The notes beneath the pieces were generated by a model. It was not told the DNA's origin, made no database searches, and saw nothing but the letters and a program-made list of their open reading frames with translations. Positions 1-6,895 of a DNA stretch of 64,000 nucleotides are shown one piece after another. The position numbers and the translations under genes are program-made. Within the stretch, counting starts at the first letter, position 1; each line of letters starts with the position of its first letter. The stretch comes from Streptomyces sindenensis (GTDB lineage Bacteria; Actinomycetota; Actinomycetes; Streptomycetales; Streptomycetaceae): assembly GCF_014649035.1 (NCBI RefSeq), contig NZ_BMSG01000025.1, forward strand, positions 1 to 64,000, in the 5' to 3' direction.

Positions 1-339
1 AGGTCCTTCAGCAGCTCGACGACGACTGACCGTCGGCCCCATTCTGAAACGATCAGTTAGTGGGTTCTTCGGGCGGGCCGAGAGAATCAGGCCGTCGAAG
101 TCGACAGGTTGCCAGCGGTCTCGGCCTGCGGTGCGGACGGCCCATCCCTGTTCGTTGGCAGCGGGTTCGATGAGGATGACCTGGCCGTCGCCGATTCGGA
201 TGGCCAGGAGTTCCCAGAGGCGGTCGCGGATCCGGCGGCTGGGGTTGCCGACGAACACTCCGGCGCTGGCCTCGACCATCCATCGGGTCAGGTGACCACG
301 GAGCCCTTCCGGGGCGGCGATGAGAATGATGACGGTCAC
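1..339 (-). CDS. cas2e: CRISPR-associated endonuclease Cas2, type I-E (partial)
   Basis: Cas2e forms the central dimer of the Cas1-Cas2 integrase, which inserts new spacers at the leader end of the array. The reading frame starts at a GTG that overlaps the cas1 stop (GTGA) and stays open to the window edge, so the C-terminus is missing. The translation begins MTVIILIAAPEGLRGHL and carries the Cas2e core AGVFVGNPSRRIRDRLWE, then QPVDFDGLILSARP. About 113 codons are present, close to the usual family length of about 95-115, so little is likely to be lost. It is the last gene of the cas operon seen here and is probably translationally coupled to cas1. Confidence 0.93.
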   Translation of the reverse strand, partial: MTVIILIAAPEGLRGHLTRWMVEASAGVFVGNPSRRIRDRLWELLAIRIGDGQVILIEPAANEQGWAVRTAGRDRWQPVDFDGLILSARPKNPLTDRFRMGPTVSRRRAAEGP

Positions 340-1343
340 GACGTGGGTTCGGTTTCGTGAGGTTCGGGTCCGATGACCGCGATGTGGTTGTCGGTCATTC
401 CGTGTGTCGACAGGTCCGCGTGGCTCGCGTAATTGGTACCTCCCGGAACAGCGCCAACACTCTCGTCCCACAGGCTGTTGGCTTCGGGGTCGTCGAAGTC
501 CGTTCCCTCGGGACTGAGCAGGCTCTTGACGTCGGTGACGATTCGGCCGAGCAGTTTGTCGCGGGCGATGAGGTCACGCAGTCCGAGTCGCGCATCGCGC
601 TCTTCCGTGAGGCCCTGTGCTGCGAGATCGAAGGCGAGCGGGATCGTGTATTCGGCCTTGTAGAGGTCGGCGATGTCCAGGACGAATGAGGTGGCTTTGC
701 CGGTGTGGACGAACCCGAGTCCTGTGCTGGCGCCGAGTCCGATAATGACGGCGTGGCAAATGCCGTAGAGGGCGGCGTTGGCGGCGGACAGGAGACGGTT
801 GAGGTCGTCGCCGGCTGCGAATGCGTCCCCCGCCTTGTAGACACGGCCGTTCCAAGCGACGCCGGTTCGGTCGGCCTGCGCGCGGTAGAGCTTCTTGATG
901 CGCGTGCCTTCCCGGCCGCGGAGTTGCTGCATGGTGAGGGCGGAGACGTCCTCGCCCGGGAAGCGCATGCCGTACATGGCGCGGGCCACGGAAAGGCGTT
1001 CCTTGGGGCGGGTGACGAGCCAGGCCTGGCGGTGCAGGAGGCCCGCTCCGCGGCTGGGGCCGAGTCCTGCCGCGTACATGCGGACACCTTGTTCACCGAC
1101 CCAGCACACAGCGGTACCGGAGTCGGCGAGCAAGCGGATGGCACCGTGGGTCACGCGTGTGCCGGGGCCGAGCAGCATCACGGCCACCATCGCTGCGGGC
1201 ACCCGGACGGTTTGCCTCTTGTTGATGATGACGACGGCGTTCTCGTCGCGGTCGAGATGGCTTCGTTCGACATAGACGCTGGAGACGCGGTCCACGAGAC
1301 GGTGCAAGTCCTGGGGGTCGGCCTTCCACCAGATATCGGGCAC
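336..1343 (-). CDS. cas1e: CRISPR-associated integrase Cas1, type I-E
   Basis: Cas1e is the catalytic integrase that joins prespacers to the CRISPR leader-proximal repeat together with Cas2. The protein is 335 aa. The metal-binding residues expected for the family are visible as E145 (GREGTRIKK), H213 (GFVHTGK), and D223 and D226 (VLDIADLYK), so it looks active. It starts at GTG, 6 nt after the cas6e stop, and its stop overlaps the cas2 start. The last ~40 residues (after GTDFDD) are a polar tail. The acquisition genes sit at the end of the operon, the usual I-E order. Confidence 0.97.
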   Translation of the reverse strand: MPDIWWKADPQDLHRLVDRVSSVYVERSHLDRDENAVVIINKRQTVRVPAAMVAVMLLGPGTRVTHGAIRLLADSGTAVCWVGEQGVRMYAAGLGPSRGAGLLHRQAWLVTRPKERLSVARAMYGMRFPGEDVSALTMQQLRGREGTRIKKLYRAQADRTGVAWNGRVYKAGDAFAAGDDLNRLLSAANAALYGICHAVIIGLGASTGLGFVHTGKATSFVLDIADLYKAEYTIPLAFDLAAQGLTEERDARLGLRDLIARDKLLGRIVTDVKSLLSPEGTDFDDPEANSLWDESVGAVPGGTNYASHADLSTHGMTDNHIAVIGPEPHETEPTS

Positions 1344-1349
1344 GGGTTG

Positions 1350-2105
1350 TCATTCCCTTTCGGAGAGCGGGGCGAGGGTGAGCAGTCCGCATCCGTATGC
1401 CTTGGACGGTCCGATGCCGCCCAGGAGACGTTCGGTGAGGAGGGCAGGGTCGGTGACCCGCAGGCGTCCCTCGAAGGTCACGGCGTTCAGGACGACGTGG
1501 GCCTCCTTCGCGGTGACCGCCCCCTTTTTGAAGGAGCGACGCTGGCGGGCAGTGATGCGGATGTCACGGGGTGGTTCGTTGTCCGCACCGCCGGTTGCCT
1601 CCAGGTGGGGAGCGGCAGGGACGTCGAAACCCCACTTGGCGGTACGGGTGAGAAACCAGTTGAGCTGGGCTGCGGCCGTGCGGTGGCCGAGACGGAAACC
1701 TCGTCGCCGGCCTCCGTCCTCGATACGTGACTGTTGGCGCTCTGTGGGTTTGTCCGGCCTGCTGGTGTTCTGCACGGGGTTGGCGGTGAGGCGGAAGGCG
1801 AAGCTGCGCCCCGGCGCCAGTTGTTGCAGCAGCGGGGCGTAGTCGCGTACGGCGTAGTGATCACCGTCCGCGCCGGGCCATCCCGCCTGTTCGACGAGAT
1901 GGGTCCAGTCCGGTGCGCCGGTACTCAGGACGAACAGGTGGGGGCGGTGAGGGTTGTCCGGGTCGAGCCGCCACAAGGTACGGGCCTGTTCGGGCACGCC
2001 CGGGAGCCCTCCTTCGACCGCGGCGTGCATGGCGCGCGGGCTGGCCAGAAGCTTGCGACTCGCGGCGCGCCAAGGGTTAATGCGAATACGGGAGAGATAG
2101 GGCAT
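1350..2105 (-). CDS. cas6e: CRISPR RNA endonuclease Cas6e
   Basis: Cas6e (CasE/Cse3) cuts pre-crRNA at the base of the repeat hairpin and stays bound to the crRNA 3' end in Cascade. The start chosen is ATG at 2105 (MPYLSRIRINPWRAASRKLL), giving 251 aa; the frame is open further upstream but that part overlaps cas5e and has no homology-like features. H27 (RAMHAAVE) is the expected catalytic histidine. The C-terminus has the glycine-rich loop GIGPSKAYGCGLLTLAP typical of the RAMP fold. The gene lies 5 nt downstream of cas5e and 6 nt upstream of cas1. Confidence 0.95.
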   Translation of the reverse strand: MPYLSRIRINPWRAASRKLLASPRAMHAAVEGGLPGVPEQARTLWRLDPDNPHRPHLFVLSTGAPDWTHLVEQAGWPGADGDHYAVRDYAPLLQQLAPGRSFAFRLTANPVQNTSRPDKPTERQQSRIEDGGRRRGFRLGHRTAAAQLNWFLTRTAKWGFDVPAAPHLEATGGADNEPPRDIRITARQRRSFKKGAVTAKEAHVVLNAVTFEGRLRVTDPALLTERLLGGIGPSKAYGCGLLTLAPLSERE

Positions 2106-2110
2106 GTCGG

Positions 2111-2911
2111 TCACCAGCCCAGGAGGGCGAAGGGGTCGTGGCCGCCGGTGTCTCCGGGGCGATGGGGGTCCGGGGTCAGGCCGGTAGGTACTTCGAGGTA
2201 GGTATGCCGGGTACGGCGAGTGGTGAAGGCACGGCCGGCAGGCGCGAAGGACAGGGGAACGTCGTCGCGGACCTCCTCTCCCGCGGGGTCGTCGAGCGTC
2301 GCGGGAAGCCGGACGTGCGGTGCGTCGCCGTTCGCCCGCCCCCACCGTCGGCGTACGGCGCGCGCGGCCTGCCAGGGCTCCTCACGCAGTACGCCCTCGA
2401 GCGATCCGGAGCGTTGCCCCAGGGCCAGAGGCTGTGAGGGTGCACAGGATCGACGGCCTAGAGCAAGAGGGAAGGCGGGGTGCCGTACGGCGTGTTCGAG
2501 GGTGGTGATGAGCTCCTGGGGACCTTCCACTGCCGCGAGGAAGATGGCGTCCTGCAGATAGAAGCGCTGGGTGATATGAGTGCGCTTCGCGGGCGAGGTG
2601 GGCTTCTGCGAACCCTTTGCGGTCACGGCGGCGGAGAGGAGCGGCTGTCCCCGGTAGTCGCTCACCGTGTGGTAGTCGCGCAGGATACTGCCGGGTTGGT
2701 CGATGCGGATGCCGAGGGCCAGACCGGTCAGATCATCCAAGGGCGCGTAGCGGGAACGGCCGGCGGCTGCCGCGAGGAGCCCGACGACTCCGGATTTCGT
2801 CGGCTCGGGCCGGGTTTCACGACGGTTCAGGAGGCTGCTGCGGTCGCCCCACGACTGGAGCGGAGCGGCAAGTCGCAGCAGAAGGACGGAGGTGGGCACT
2901 CTGGGCGTCAT
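2111..2911 (-). CDS. cas5e: Cascade subunit Cas5e
   Basis: Cas5e (CasD) caps the crRNA 5' handle in Cascade and contacts Cse1 and the first Cas7. The 266-aa protein opens with the conserved strand LLLRLAAPLQSWGDRSSLL followed by RETRPEPTKSGVVGLLAAAAG, characteristic of Cas5e. A central DYRGQPLLSAAVTAKG segment and RHTYLEVPTGLT near the end are also visible. Its ATG overlaps the cas7e stop by four bases (ATGA), implying coupled translation and fixing the start. Confidence 0.95.
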   Translation of the reverse strand: MTPRVPTSVLLLRLAAPLQSWGDRSSLLNRRETRPEPTKSGVVGLLAAAAGRSRYAPLDDLTGLALGIRIDQPGSILRDYHTVSDYRGQPLLSAAVTAKGSQKPTSPAKRTHITQRFYLQDAIFLAAVEGPQELITTLEHAVRHPAFPLALGRRSCAPSQPLALGQRSGSLEGVLREEPWQAARAVRRRWGRANGDAPHVRLPATLDDPAGEEVRDDVPLSFAPAGRAFTTRRTRHTYLEVPTGLTPDPHRPGDTGGHDPFALLGW

Positions 2912-4062
2912 GCCTGGTCTCCGAGTGCGGTGGCGATGCGGGTACGCAGGGTTGTGCGCAGGTCGGTGAAGGAGACAGGTTCGCCGAAGGCCTGGGTAAG
3001 GGTTTCGACCGTGTTTTTGGTGCGGCCCTCACGGTCGGTGAAGGTATGGCTGGCCGCACTGTAGAGGGGGATGTCGCCCCATACCTGTGTGGCGGTGAGG
3101 TGCTCCTCAGCAAGGCGCCGGGCGGAGTTCGCCTGGATCCCGGCTTCGGCCGCGACGGGCTCTTCGAAGGCTGAGACCAGGTTGACGGGCTGGTCGGTGC
3201 GCACGACGACGGCGACAAGGCTGGGCCGGGTGCGGTGGGCGAAGGAGTTCTGGTAGCCGGTGGGGGCGGACAGAGCGAAGCTGTCGACAAACCTGTCGAG
3301 AGCGTCGATGGCGGCTTCGGCGTCTCCACCGACGTTCTCGGTGAGCTGGGCGAACCCGACCGTGGCATACCGGTAAAGGGTCGCCGAGTTGAAGCCGATG
3401 GTCCCGATCATGCCGGCGCCGGTCTCGTCCTTCTCGTTCTGGTCGTCGACGGCGGTGTAGTAGTCGAATTCGAGCTGGGTCTCGTGGGTGGAGAGCGCAT
3501 GGGCTACCTGCACGGCGGCGTCGACATTGAGCTTGGGGATGTCGGCGACCATCCGGCCGAACAGGGCGACGCCCACAGGATGGCCGGCCTGGAAGTGCTC
3601 AGCGACGGGCAGTTCCTTGACCGCTTCGGCGAGAGCCTTGTCGTCCAGGGCCGCGAGGTCTGCAGCGCGATCGTTCACCAGGGCGCCGACGGCGTCCAGT
3701 TGGGCGTTGCCGTAAAAGAGGAGGTAGGCGGTTTCACCTGCCTTCTTCCCCTGGCTCAGGCCGAGTTGGGCGAGCAACGCGGCGGAGATCCGGTCGGCGT
3801 CTTCACGGCCCAGGCCAGTGTTCCGCGAGATCCGCGCGCTGAGTTCGCTGATGATCCGCTTGGTACGGGTGGCGCGGTCGGGCTCTGCGGCGCGGGCGTC
3901 GAAGTGCTGGCGAGCGGCCCGCTTCCATGCCTGGGAAGAGACACGGGAGCGGCGGACTCCTCCGTAAATGGCTTCCTTGGGGTTTCCTTGATCATCTCGG
4001 TTGAGGTTGGCGGGCGGGACGGTCTGCACAACGTGCACGTCGATGTACATGCGCTGAGTCAT
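2908..4062 (-). CDS. cas7e: Cascade backbone subunit Cas7e
   Basis: Cas7e (CasC/Cse4) forms the six-subunit backbone along the crRNA spacer. The start chosen is ATG at 4062 (MTQRMYIDVHVVQTVPPANL), preceded by GGAG at good spacing, giving 384 aa; the longer open frame upstream is not needed. Family signatures include NLNRDDQGNPKEAIYGGVRR, SSQAWKRAARQHF, and AHRTRPSLVAVVVRTDQPVN near residue 290. A 109-bp untranslated gap separates it from cse2, wider than the tight or overlapping spacing elsewhere in the operon. Confidence 0.95.
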   Translation of the reverse strand: MTQRMYIDVHVVQTVPPANLNRDDQGNPKEAIYGGVRRSRVSSQAWKRAARQHFDARAAEPDRATRTKRIISELSARISRNTGLGREDADRISAALLAQLGLSQGKKAGETAYLLFYGNAQLDAVGALVNDRAADLAALDDKALAEAVKELPVAEHFQAGHPVGVALFGRMVADIPKLNVDAAVQVAHALSTHETQLEFDYYTAVDDQNEKDETGAGMIGTIGFNSATLYRYATVGFAQLTENVGGDAEAAIDALDRFVDSFALSAPTGYQNSFAHRTRPSLVAVVVRTDQPVNLVSAFEEPVAAEAGIQANSARRLAEEHLTATQVWGDIPLYSAASHTFTDREGRTKNTVETLTQAFGEPVSFTDLRTTLRTRIATALGDQA

Positions 4063-4171
4063 CGGATTGCTCCAAGTCGTGTGGATGGGCGGCCCGGCCG
4101 GTGGGCGGGCCGCTCTGCGTAATGAGCGGAGGGGAATATTCACCGCAGGCGGATCTTGAGTCCGATGCAGG

Positions 4172-4777
4172 TCAGCGGCCTTGACGCGGCGAGTCCGCTG
4201 TATGCGTCCAGCCGTAGTAGTCGAGACCCCAGCGACGTCGCACGCGGGATCGTGAGTCCGGTCGGTTCCAGTCATGGATGTCGGCAGCCAGGCGGTTGTA
4301 GTCGAGGGGCTGCTTGATGTCCTTGAGCTGTGTGATCAGGCCGCGCAGCCGGAACTGGAGCGCCACCGTGGACGTCGCGGAGAAGGCCTGACGGAAGCGG
4401 GAGTCGACTGCCTCCTCGCTGGTCCGTTCATGGCGCCGGAGTGCAAGCATGGCCCGGCCGAGTCCGACGCCGTCACGATGCATCGGACGGTCCTGGCTCT
4501 GCTGGTGGAGCCCGTAGAGAGCAAGCGCCGCGTGCTCCGCCTCCTGCTGGGCCGAGACTTCCCCGCGACGGGCGGCGAAATCGTCAACGGGGCAGGTGTA
4601 GAACGCGAACATCTCCAGCACGGTCCCGGCAGGGCAGCCGAGCCCTCGGCGCAGTACGGCAAGGTCCTCCCCGGGCGGACGCCTTTCCGCCGGGGAGCCT
4701 TCCTTGCGGCGCCACGTGCCGTCCGCGGAGATGTAACGATGCCAGATTCGCTGTTTCGTGAAGTCTTCTTCGGTCAT
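4172..4777 (-). CDS. cse2: Cascade small subunit Cse2
   Basis: Cse2 (CasB, Cas11e) is the helical small subunit that forms a dimer along the Cascade belly and stabilises the R-loop. The 201-aa protein has the family pattern of an N-terminal segment, then RRGLGCPAGTVLEMFAFYTC, HAALALYGLHQQSQ and, near the C-terminus, RLRGLITQLKDIKQPLDYNR, LAADIHDWN. It is identified by position between cse1 and cas7e and by these motifs. It starts 132 bp after the cse1 stop. Confidence 0.93.
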   Translation of the reverse strand: MTEEDFTKQRIWHRYISADGTWRRKEGSPAERRPPGEDLAVLRRGLGCPAGTVLEMFAFYTCPVDDFAARRGEVSAQQEAEHAALALYGLHQQSQDRPMHRDGVGLGRAMLALRRHERTSEEAVDSRFRQAFSATSTVALQFRLRGLITQLKDIKQPLDYNRLAADIHDWNRPDSRSRVRRRWGLDYYGWTHTADSPRQGR

Positions 4778-4909
4778 GGCCGTGTCCAGACGTGTTGAGG
4801 AACTTGGGGCGCAGCAGGGCGTGGCGGGGCGCCCCGGAGAGCGGGGGGAGCAGGAGCACCTCGGCCAGGGGCATGGTGGGCGTGCGAAACCTCGAAGGTG
4901 TCTCGTCGC

Positions 4910-6616
4910 CTATTCGCTGTCGGGGATTCCGCGGCTCCGCCGGACGGCCTCGGCCCGGTGGAGAATCTCTGCTCGGCGCCTGAGGAAGGATGCCTCGGCG
5001 AGGGAAGCCCGATACGTACGCTCAGGCTTCCCCTCCCCCTGTGAGACGCTTCTCCCCACGAAAGCTCCGACGGGCACTGCCTGCAGGAGCCGGTCGGCGG
5101 TTTCCCAACTCCGCCGCCAGGCCAGCTGTTCCCAGGCCAGCTGGCCCGCTTCGACGCGCTCCAGGTCCTCCACGCCCCTCATCCCCGTCAGCAACCGCCG
5201 CACCAGGGGGTCCAAGGCGTGCAGGACGAGTTCGCCAGGGCGCTGCCCCTTGTCCCAGGGGATCGGCTCCGCCCCCAGAGCGCGCCGCAGATCAGCGGAG
5301 AGATGGTTGACTGCCGTGGCCAACTGCTCTGCCTGTTCCGCTACTTCCAGAAGCGCTGCGCGGACGACGGTGCCGGCGTCGAGCGCCGCGAGCGGGAGAG
5401 GCAGCGCGTCGAACATCACGTCGTCAATAACTGCCGACTGGTTGCCGTACGCGACGCCGGAGAGCTCCACACGCAACGGATAGGACTCACCGAGCTCAGG
5501 CACAAGCGCGCCGGCCTGGTCCAGGAGCTTGCTCGTGGCGAACCCACTGGTCCGCTCTCCCGCTTCCCGGGACTGCCGCTCGGGCGCCAGAAGCGCATCA
5601 AGTCCGCGCCAGGCGGCTTTACCTGGCTGCAGGCGCAGGGGGCGGCGCGGCAACGAGGTTCCGCTTCTGCCCCTCGCCGAACTGCGACCTCCCGTCGGCT
5701 CCAATCGCCACATGGTGTGCGGCTCGGTCTCGGGCGTATGAGGCATCCGGTCCCCTGCGGCAACCAGCACCCGGGTCACTCTCAGGCCCTCGTCGCTCGT
5801 TTCCGGAAAGAGCCGAATCCGGCGGGACTGCCAGGTCCACAGGTCCAGGAGCCCTTCGGGTACCCGCGTGTCCCACTGCGGGGTGGCTACGGAACGCGGG
5901 GCACCGGCATCGCGCCTTCTCCACTGAGGCAGGTCGGTCGACGTCAGCGGAGCTCCGACCGGGAGATTGAGGAGAAGCGTCTCGAAGAGGGTCGTGCCGA
6001 TCAGCAGAGTGACGCCCATCTGTCCGAGCGGTCCGGTCGGATTGCCGACCGTTTTGCCCGCTTTCGCCTTGGGGTCGCCCACGGCACCGGTCTTGATCGC
6101 CGCGGTGTCCCAGCACTGCGTGTGCATCAGCCAGTGCGCTGCCTGCGCCGGGGTCAGCGGGAAGACATCGCCTTCCGTACGCGAAGCGAACAGGGGAACG
6201 TTGTTGCCCGTTGCGGCGGTTGCCACGATCAGCCCGGCGTTCTTGGTCTCGCCCTTCGTCGTACGCAGGTCGGCGACTTGGCCGAAAGGGTGCACCGGGT
6301 CGAAGAGGTCGAACAGTGCGTGGTGCGTGTCCAGATACGCCTCGATCTTCCGGCGCTGCTCCGGTGTCCACCGCCCCGTCGAGTACCAACTCATCCACTC
6401 CCGCTCGTCCGCGGGGCGGCCCAGAGCGTCGAGAATCACGGGCAGCAGCACTTGCCGGAACACAGCCGCTCTCTGCGTGGGGACCTCCACCACCAGGCCA
6501 CCAAACTCATGTGCCTCCAGCAGAGCCGTACGCAGGGGGAGTTCCCGTGCAAGCGCCCCCTCGACCGTGGGTAAGAGCAACCAGGGGTCGTCCGTCAGGG
6601 AGAAGCTAGGAACCAT
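4910..6616 (-). CDS. cse1: Cascade large subunit Cse1 (Cas8e)
   Basis: Cse1 (CasA, Cas8e) recognises the PAM, opens target DNA and recruits Cas3. The protein is 568 aa, slightly above the ~500-aa E. coli form, as is common in actinobacteria. It begins MVPSFSLTDDPWLLL and contains the family segments PFGQVADL, PLTPAQAAHWLMHTQCWDTA and GPLGQMGVTLLIGTTLFETL. Its ATG is preceded by a strong AGGAGG at 4-nt spacing (6621-6626 region). A 279-bp intergenic stretch separates it from cas3, so the Cascade genes may have their own promoter or control element (see the repeat-like hairpin at 6788). Confidence 0.95.
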   Translation of the reverse strand: MVPSFSLTDDPWLLLPTVEGALARELPLRTALLEAHEFGGLVVEVPTQRAAVFRQVLLPVILDALGRPADEREWMSWYSTGRWTPEQRRKIEAYLDTHHALFDLFDPVHPFGQVADLRTTKGETKNAGLIVATAATGNNVPLFASRTEGDVFPLTPAQAAHWLMHTQCWDTAAIKTGAVGDPKAKAGKTVGNPTGPLGQMGVTLLIGTTLFETLLLNLPVGAPLTSTDLPQWRRRDAGAPRSVATPQWDTRVPEGLLDLWTWQSRRIRLFPETSDEGLRVTRVLVAAGDRMPHTPETEPHTMWRLEPTGGRSSARGRSGTSLPRRPLRLQPGKAAWRGLDALLAPERQSREAGERTSGFATSKLLDQAGALVPELGESYPLRVELSGVAYGNQSAVIDDVMFDALPLPLAALDAGTVVRAALLEVAEQAEQLATAVNHLSADLRRALGAEPIPWDKGQRPGELVLHALDPLVRRLLTGMRGVEDLERVEAGQLAWEQLAWRRSWETADRLLQAVPVGAFVGRSVSQGEGKPERTYRASLAEASFLRRRAEILHRAEAVRRSRGIPDSE

Positions 6617-6787
6617 CAGTCCTCCTAGGGAAAGCTTCTGTGTTTAAAAGTAGCAAGGGCGACCGAGGGGCATGCATGTCTTCTCCACAACCAGGTGCAA
6701 GAATCCGGCCGTTGCCCCCGACTCAAGGCCGGGCCACCTGGAGACGGGGATGATCCCCTTCTTTGTTTGCACAACTGATCGGGAATC

Positions 6788-6815
6788 ACTTCGTCCCCGC
6801 ACACGCGGGGTACCG
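6788..6815 (-). repeat. Solitary CRISPR-repeat-like hairpin inside the cas operon
   Basis: Read on the minus strand, this segment matches the repeat of the array at 18 of 28 positions. It keeps the whole stem CCCCGC-GTGT-GCGGGG (6795-6810). It lies between cas3 and cse1, far from the array, with no second intact repeat next to it. The following ~28 nt on the minus strand (6786-6759) are unusually A/T-rich for this genome and end in another short hairpin GGGGATCATCCCC (6746-6758). A remnant of a mini-array, or a crRNA-like regulatory RNA such as CreR/CreA, are both possible; function is inference. Confidence 0.6.
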
Positions 6816-6816
6816 A

Positions 6817-6840
6817 GCCGCCGGGCACCAGCCCGGCGGC
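6817..6840 (-). terminator. Perfect hairpin downstream of cas3
   Basis: A perfect 10-bp stem (GCCGCCGGGC / GCCCGGCGGC) with a 4-nt loop lies 55 nt after the cas3 stop. It has no T-tract, as is usual for Streptomyces terminators. It could separate cas3 transcription from cse1 or buffer a processed RNA, and it abuts the repeat-like hairpin at 6788-6815. Confidence 0.5.
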
Positions 6841-6895
6841 TCACCATGCCTCGCCTGGGACACCCGCAGTCGCGCGCCGAGAGTCGGCGTCCGAA

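Noticed and set aside
2106..2345. Upstream extension of cas6e
   Set aside because: It lies entirely within cas5e on the same strand and adds Pro/Arg-rich sequence without family similarity; ATG at 2105 fits the known Cas6e start.
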